Origin: Palleronia rufa
GTDB lineage: Bacteria > Pseudomonadota > Alphaproteobacteria > Rhodobacterales > Rhodobacteraceae
NCBI RefSeq assembly: GCF_000743715.1
Contig: NZ_JQEY01000001.1
Span: 431,406-495,405, forward strand
Length of the DNA stretch: 64,000 bases
Direction of reading: 5' to 3'
Part shown: positions 59,979 through 64,000 of the stretch, piece by piece
How the letters are laid out: the number at the start of each line of letters is the position of its first letter
How positions within the stretch are numbered: position 1 is the stretch's first letter
Position numbers and translations under genes: made by a program
The notes under the pieces: model-generated
Database searches by the model: none
What the model was told of the DNA's origin: nothing
The model's input: only the letters and a program-made list of their open reading frames with translations

Positions 59979-60391
59979 CCGTCCCAGTCCAGGACCATGT
60001 GCGTCTGCGTCGTCACGGCGGCGACCTTGCCATCGCCGCGCGTGGCGGTGATCTGGAACACCATCGTCCGTCGGCCCACGTGCAGCGGCACGCAGACCGC
60101 GCGTACCGTGTCGCCGACCTTCACGCCGCGCAGAAAGTTCGTCTTGCTCTCCACGGTGGTGTTGGTCCGGGGCGCCGGGATCATCACGAAGGCCGCGGTC
60201 CCGGCGGCGTTGTCGGCCAGGGTCATCAGCGCGCCGCCATGGAGCATCCCGTTGCGGTTGGCCAGATGCTCGGCCACCTCCATGGTGCAGACCACCTCAT
60301 GCTCGGTTGCCGACACTGTCTCGATGCCCGCGACTGTGGCGAAGGCGGACTGGCCGGGCATGTCGTCCCTGCTGCGCACCTGCCCCGCCAT
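59975..60391 (-). CDS. PaaI-family hot-dog thioesterase
   Basis: 138-residue single hot-dog domain. NGMLHGGALMTLADNAAGTAA is the PaaI/YdiI active-site stretch; TTVESKTNFLRGVKVGD and VFQITATRGDGKVAAVTTQTHMV complete the fold. These tetrameric enzymes hydrolyse acyl-CoAs, often rescuing CoA from dead-end intermediates of aromatic or unusual acid degradation. It begins with a one-base overlap with the acyl-CoA dehydrogenase stop and overlaps the DUF35 start. Confidence 0.87.
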   Translation of the reverse strand: MAGQVRSRDDMPGQSAFATVAGIETVSATEHEVVCTMEVAEHLANRNGMLHGGALMTLADNAAGTAAFVMIPAPRTNTTVESKTNFLRGVKVGDTVRAVCVPLHVGRRTMVFQITATRGDGKVAAVTTQTHMVLDWDG

Positions 60392-61557
60392 CAGTGCGAC
60401 CGACCCGCAAGGGTGCGGCGGGCGATGACGATCTGCTGGATCTGGCTGGTACCCTCGTAGATCCGCAGAAGCCGGACGTCGCGGTAGAGCCGTTCGATGT
60501 CGTAGTCGCACATGTAGCCCGCGCCGCCGTGGATCTGTAGCGCCCGGTCGGCGATGCGGCCCACGGCCTCGGTACAGAAGTACTTCGTGCAACTGGCGCC
60601 CAGTACCGCCGCTCCGTCCCGGTCGTACTCCGCCGCCGTGGCCCGGACGAGGGCACGCATGGCGTGGAGTTCCGCCTGGCTGTCGGCGATCAGGCCCTGC
60701 ACCAGCTGGTGCTGGCCGATCGGCTTGCCGAACTGGCTGCGTTCCAGCGCATAGTCGGTGGCGATGTCGAGCATCCGCTGTCCCTGCCCCACCGCCATGG
60801 CACCGATGTGGATGCGCCCGCGGTCGAGCACCTTCATCGCGGTGCGGAAGCCGCGGTTGAGCATGGCGGGACCGCCCAGGATCGCGGTTTCGGGCAGGCG
60901 CACACCGTCGAAGATCACGTCCGACGTTTTGGTGCCTCTCTGGCCCATCTTCCGGTCGGGGGTGGCCACGGTGATCCCTGGCGTGTCGGCGGGAACCACA
61001 AAGGCCGACACGCCATCGGCGCCCGCCTCATCGGGATCGGTCCGCGCGAAGACGGTGAACACACCGGCGCGGACCGCGTTGGTGATGTAGCGCTTGGTGC
61101 CGTCGATGACGTAGTCCGACCCGTCGCGCCGGGCCCTGGTCCGGATCCCGCCCGCGTCCGATCCGGTATCCGGCTCTGTCAGCGCGAAGGAGGCGACCGT
61201 CTCGCCGCTGGCGATGCCGGGCAGCCACCGCGCCTTCTGCTTGGCCGTGCCATCCATGACGAAGCCCTGCGAACCGATGCCCACATTGGTGCCGATAAGA
61301 GACCGGAAGCTGAGCGAGGCGTAGCAAAGCGCCTCGATCAAACGCGACTCCTGGGCGGCATTGACGCCGATTCCGCCGAACTCCTGCGGGGTGGAAAGCC
61401 CGAAGAGCCCCATGGCGCGCATCTCCGCCACGATCTCCTCGGGGACGGCATTCGCTTGCTCGACCGTGCGCTCTGCCGGGATGAGCCGGTTGCGGGCAAA
61501 CCGGTCCACCGTGTCGACCAGACTTTCGAACACATCGTCGTCCACACCGTCCAGCAT
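60391..61557 (-). CDS. Acyl-CoA dehydrogenase
   Basis: 388-residue flavoprotein of standard length. FALTEPDTGSDAGGIRTRA and YVIDGTKRYITNAVRAGVFTVFART are the flavin and substrate blocks; the C-terminus reads QIHGGAGYMCDYDIERLYRDVRLLRIYEGTSQIQQIVIAR with the catalytic Glu in YEGTS, unlike the dehydrogenase at 46545. It is the first gene of the minus-strand operon and would introduce the double bond that the hydratases then use. The ATG at 61557 follows GGAGGGGGAAGG. Divergent from the IclR regulator. Confidence 0.92.
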   Translation of the reverse strand: MLDGVDDDVFESLVDTVDRFARNRLIPAERTVEQANAVPEEIVAEMRAMGLFGLSTPQEFGGIGVNAAQESRLIEALCYASLSFRSLIGTNVGIGSQGFVMDGTAKQKARWLPGIASGETVASFALTEPDTGSDAGGIRTRARRDGSDYVIDGTKRYITNAVRAGVFTVFARTDPDEAGADGVSAFVVPADTPGITVATPDRKMGQRGTKTSDVIFDGVRLPETAILGGPAMLNRGFRTAMKVLDRGRIHIGAMAVGQGQRMLDIATDYALERSQFGKPIGQHQLVQGLIADSQAELHAMRALVRATAAEYDRDGAAVLGASCTKYFCTEAVGRIADRALQIHGGAGYMCDYDIERLYRDVRLLRIYEGTSQIQQIVIARRTLAGRSH

Positions 61558-61606
61558 CGTCCTTCCCCCTCCATGGCCGGCGGGACCGCTTGTCTTGCCC
61601 GCTATA

Positions 61607-61641
61607 TTCTCTATAAGGAACGCTATTCTCTGCAGGAGATA
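61607..61641. promoter_or_regulatory. Tandem operator-like repeats for the IclR regulator
   Basis: Two imperfect palindromes lie side by side: TTCTCTATAAGGAA (61607-61620, symmetric as TTC..TATA..GAA) and TATTCTCTGCAGGAGATA (61624-61641). The octamer TATTCTCT is repeated at a 19-base interval. They lie in the 86-base divergent promoter between the acyl-CoA dehydrogenase and iclR genes, and the second covers the iclR ribosome site. Confidence 0.5.
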
Positions 61642-61643
61642 AC

Positions 61644-62414
61644 ATGGCGGACGATCCGCGTCAAAAACTTGTTCCGGCCGTCCAGGGCGCCACGTTGATC
61701 CTGCGCCACCTGTCCGCAAACGGTACACCACTGGGCGCCACGCAGATCGCCCGGGACTGTGGGCTGAACGTGTCGTCCGCGTTCAACATCCTGCGCACGC
61801 TCAGCCACGAGGGGCTGGTGAGCTTCGATCCGCAGGCCAAGACCTATCGCCTGGGGCTGGGCCTTCTCGACCTGGCGGCTCCGCTCCTGACCGCCAGCCC
61901 GACGGACATGATCCATCCGCTGATCGCCGCGATCGCAGAAAACCACCAGGTGATGATCGCGCTCTGGCACATGACCGACACGGGCCGCATCGTCCTGACC
62001 GACCGCGTCACGGCGCGGCGGGTGGTGCAGGCCGTCATCGCGCGCGACAGCCGGCTGCCGGTTTTCGCCGGCGCCGTCGGCCGCTGCTACGCCGCCGCCA
62101 TGGATCTGGACAAGGAGTCGACGCACGCCGGCTACGGCTCGGTTCGCTGGCAGTCGGAGCCGGGCTTCGCGGCCTACTGGGCCGATGTCCAGCGCGCCAG
62201 GACGACACGGTACGCCGCGGACCATGGGCACCTCTTCCGCGGCCTGGAGATCGTCGCGGCCGTGGCCCGGGACCGAAACGGAACTCCGCGGATCGGAATG
62301 AGCAGCATCACCATAGCCGGACAGCATGGCGAGGCGGAACTGACCAGCGTGGGCGAGGCCCTGGCCGGTGCCGCCCGACGCATCGAGCGCGGGATCTTCG
62401 GCCGGCGCGCGTGA
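61644..62414 (+). CDS. IclR-family transcriptional regulator
   Basis: 256-residue regulator. N-terminal winged helix: AVQGATLILRHLSANGTPLGATQIARDCGLNVSSAFNILRTL-type sequence at residues 13-55, then LVSFDPQAKTYRLGLGLL and a GAF-like effector domain (PVFAGAVGRCYAAAMDLD, IVAAVARDRNGTPRIGMSSITIAG). IclR proteins control small catabolic operons in response to a pathway metabolite. It is divergent from the ACAD-to-permease operon and starts 13 bases before the SDR, so it probably governs both. Likely operators lie directly upstream. Confidence 0.92.
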   Translation: MADDPRQKLVPAVQGATLILRHLSANGTPLGATQIARDCGLNVSSAFNILRTLSHEGLVSFDPQAKTYRLGLGLLDLAAPLLTASPTDMIHPLIAAIAENHQVMIALWHMTDTGRIVLTDRVTARRVVQAVIARDSRLPVFAGAVGRCYAAAMDLDKESTHAGYGSVRWQSEPGFAAYWADVQRARTTRYAADHGHLFRGLEIVAAVARDRNGTPRIGMSSITIAGQHGEAELTSVGEALAGAARRIERGIFGRRA

Positions 62415-62427
62415 GAAAGGACAGCCC

Positions 62428-63348
62428 ATGGCGAACACGACCCATCTGACCGGCAGGACCGTGCTTGTCACCGGGGCGGGCGGCGGGATCGGCAGGGCCA
62501 TCGCGCTGCAGGCAGCACGGGCGGGCGCCAGCGTCGTGGTCAACGATCTGGGCGCGACACTCGACGGCCAAAAAAGCGCCTCGGACGCCGCCGCGGCGGT
62601 GGTCGGGGAGATCGAGGCGGCGGGCGGCACGGCGGTCGCCGACAGCGGCGACGTGGCCCTGGAAGACGACGCCCGGGCGATGGTCCGCCTGGCGACGGAG
62701 ACCTACGGACGGCTCGACGCGGTGGTCAACAACGCCGGCATTCTGCGCGACGCGTTCTTTCACAAGATGACGCTTGAGACCTTCGACGCGGTGATCCGGG
62801 TGCATCTCTATGGCACGTTCAACGTATCCCGCGCCGCCGCCGTCGTCATGCGCGCGCAGCAAAGCGGCAGCCTGATCAACATGACTTCCACCTCCGGGTT
62901 GATCGGCAATCTGGCGCAGGCGAACTATTCCGCAGCGAAACTGGGGATCGCGGCGCTGTCGAAATCCATGGCGCTGGACCTTGCGCGGTGGAACATCCGG
63001 TCGAACTGTATCGCGCCATTCGCCTGGAGCCGCATGACCTCGAACATCAAGGTGGACAGCCCCGAACAGCAAGAACGCGTCGGCCGACTGCGCGAGATGG
63101 TGCCTGAAAAGATCGCCCCGCTGGCGTTGCATCTGGCCTCAGACGCGGGGGCGGACGTAACCGGGCAGATCTTCGCGGTCCGCAACAACGAGATCTTCCT
63201 GATGTCGCAGCCGCGCCCCGTCCGGTCCGTCCAGCGAGGGGACGGCTGGGACCTAGATACCGTCCGCGACACGGCCATGCCCGCCCTGGCCGGCAGTTTC
63301 GTGCCGCTGGACGTATCCGCCGACGTGTTCAACTGGGACCCGGTCTGA
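62428..63348 (+). CDS. SDR dehydrogenase, HSD17B4-like
   Basis: 306-residue SDR. VLVTGAGGGIGRAIALQAARAGASVVVNDLG binds the cofactor, with Asp after strand 2 favouring NAD; NNAGILRDAFFHKMTLETFDAVIRVHL is highly characteristic of the (3R)-hydroxyacyl-CoA dehydrogenase part of MFE-2/HSD17B4; the catalytic Ser is in SLINMTSTSGLIG and YSAAK follows. A C-terminal extension (PRPVRSVQRGDGWDLD) completes it. It would oxidise the (R)-hydroxyacyl-CoA produced by the MaoC hydratase at 55492. Good AGGACAG ribosome site; co-transcribed with iclR. Confidence 0.88.
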   Translation: MANTTHLTGRTVLVTGAGGGIGRAIALQAARAGASVVVNDLGATLDGQKSASDAAAAVVGEIEAAGGTAVADSGDVALEDDARAMVRLATETYGRLDAVVNNAGILRDAFFHKMTLETFDAVIRVHLYGTFNVSRAAAVVMRAQQSGSLINMTSTSGLIGNLAQANYSAAKLGIAALSKSMALDLARWNIRSNCIAPFAWSRMTSNIKVDSPEQQERVGRLREMVPEKIAPLALHLASDAGADVTGQIFAVRNNEIFLMSQPRPVRSVQRGDGWDLDTVRDTAMPALAGSFVPLDVSADVFNWDPV

Positions 63349-63711
63349 TCCGGCACGACCATTGCAGGGTCCAGGGGCAGTCCAGAGCGTCCTTCGGTGT
63401 CTCTATCACGCACGCATCCGGCCGCGCGTCGGGTCCGGTCGCGCGGCCTTCATCTCCTTAGACACGCCCCGGGGCGGATCCCGATTTTCGGTCGCGTCGC
63501 GCTCACGATGATACCGCGCAGAGGGGCGCCGGCAAACGCGGGGCGCTCCGGTCGGGCGCGCAACGCCGATGCCGCCGGCAATGCGCAAGACGCCAGGTGA
63601 ATGTAAAAAGACATTGAAAATCCGCCGGTTACCCGAAATTTTTTCGGAACTCACACGTCCGAGAGGCGCTAGTGACCCATACACATCCAATTCAACCCGG
63701 AGACTCTCACC
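63349..63711. other. Intergenic region before the last gene
   Basis: 363 bases without a convincing gene. Near the right end lies a 15-base palindrome CCGAAATTTTTTCGG (63633-63647) and a TTGAAA at 63614 that could be a -35 element for the downstream gene. No clear terminator for the SDR was found. Confidence 0.35.
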
Positions 63712-64000
63712 ATGCGTCGCACCAGTACCATCGGAAATCTTCTGCTGGGAACGGCTCTCAGCCTTCCCCTCGCCACGACGGCCGTAGGCCAGTCCCTTGT
63801 CGACATCAACGAGGATGAGCTCGCCAGCAAGAGTGAGGCCTGTCAGACGCTGGCCCAGGATTACAAGGGCATGGACGACCCGACGATCATCCCGGAAGAG
63901 GACGTCGTGACCGCGATCAACGACGATGCCACCGAGGAGTGCACCCGGCTTCAGGACGAGATCGCCGCTGCTTCCGGCCAGAGCGGGACCACGGACCAAA
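63712..64000 (+). CDS. Small secreted two-cysteine protein, partial
   Basis: The frame starts at ATG 63712 and is open to the window edge, giving 96 residues. A signal peptide (MRRTSTIGNLLLGTALSLPL, cleavage around AVGQ) is followed by an acidic segment with two cysteines, C44 and C77, in KSEAC and TEECTRLQDE. The 32-residue spacing and the residues around the second cysteine match the secreted protein at 2085-2345. The C-terminus is outside the window, so its full length and whether more cysteines follow are unknown. A CGGAGA ribosome site precedes the ATG. Function unknown. Confidence 0.7.
   Translation, partial: MRRTSTIGNLLLGTALSLPLATTAVGQSLVDINEDELASKSEACQTLAQDYKGMDDPTIIPEEDVVTAINDDATEECTRLQDEIAAASGQSGTTDQ

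Overview
The window looks like chromosomal DNA of a GC-rich alphaproteobacterium of the Rhodobacterales (Roseobacter/Paracoccus-like). The inference rests on gene content: an acidic Rhodobacter-type porin, a DUF3576 lipoprotein beside leuS-lptE-holA, an Irr-type box in front of mbfA, a FlhS/FlhR-like two-component system, and TAXI-type TRAP transport. No rRNA, tRNA, CRISPR array, insertion sequence or prophage was recognised.

Layout. 1-9.1 kb: start of a YggS-family gene, a porin, a short secreted two-cysteine protein, then housekeeping genes (DUF3576 lipoprotein, leuS, lptE, holA, GST) with a glycosyltransferase facing them. 9.1-16.3 kb (minus strand): GH13 glucosidase, two SDRs, a HAD protein, a YaiI/DUF188 protein, S-formylglutathione hydrolase, an AEC permease and the iron exporter mbfA. 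16.3-19.3 kb: TetR regulator, NYN-domain protein, glutathione-dependent formaldehyde dehydrogenase.

19.4-33.8 kb is a methanol/formaldehyde-type module. It holds quinoprotein accessory genes (MBL-fold relay hydrolase, SoxYZ-like carrier, small exported proteins), a FlhS-FIST-FlhR signalling trio and a tightly coupled moxR-mxaS-DUF4381-mxaC-mxaL-mxaK-mxaA/batD-like operon. No PQQ dehydrogenase, cytochrome or PQQ synthesis gene lies in the window. A 4.5-copy tandem array of hairpin repeats sits between two convergent genes here (20.17-20.47 kb).

33.8-38.0 kb: a DUF2927-like exported protein and a small sugar-acid cassette (KdgK-type kinase, D-lyxose isomerase family, glycerate 2-kinase). 38.0-42.3 kb: an RND efflux pump whose promoter carries the same inverted repeat found twice upstream of the TetR gene 26 kb away.

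42.4-53.3 kb: an acyl-CoA catabolic cluster (MmgE/PrpD, two acyl-CoA dehydrogenases, nitronate monooxygenase-like protein, two-subunit CoA-transferase) with TAXI-TRAP uptake and a divergent LysR regulator. 53.3-63.3 kb: a second acyl-CoA island (permease, PaaG-like isomerase/hydratase, MaoC hydratase, ADP-forming acyl-CoA synthetase, thiolase-like protein plus DUF35 partner, thioesterase, acyl-CoA dehydrogenase) with a divergent IclR regulator and an HSD17B4-type SDR. The thiolase-like/DUF35 pair makes this the strongest candidate for an uncharacterised degradation pathway. The window ends in a second copy of the short two-cysteine secreted family seen at 2.1 kb.
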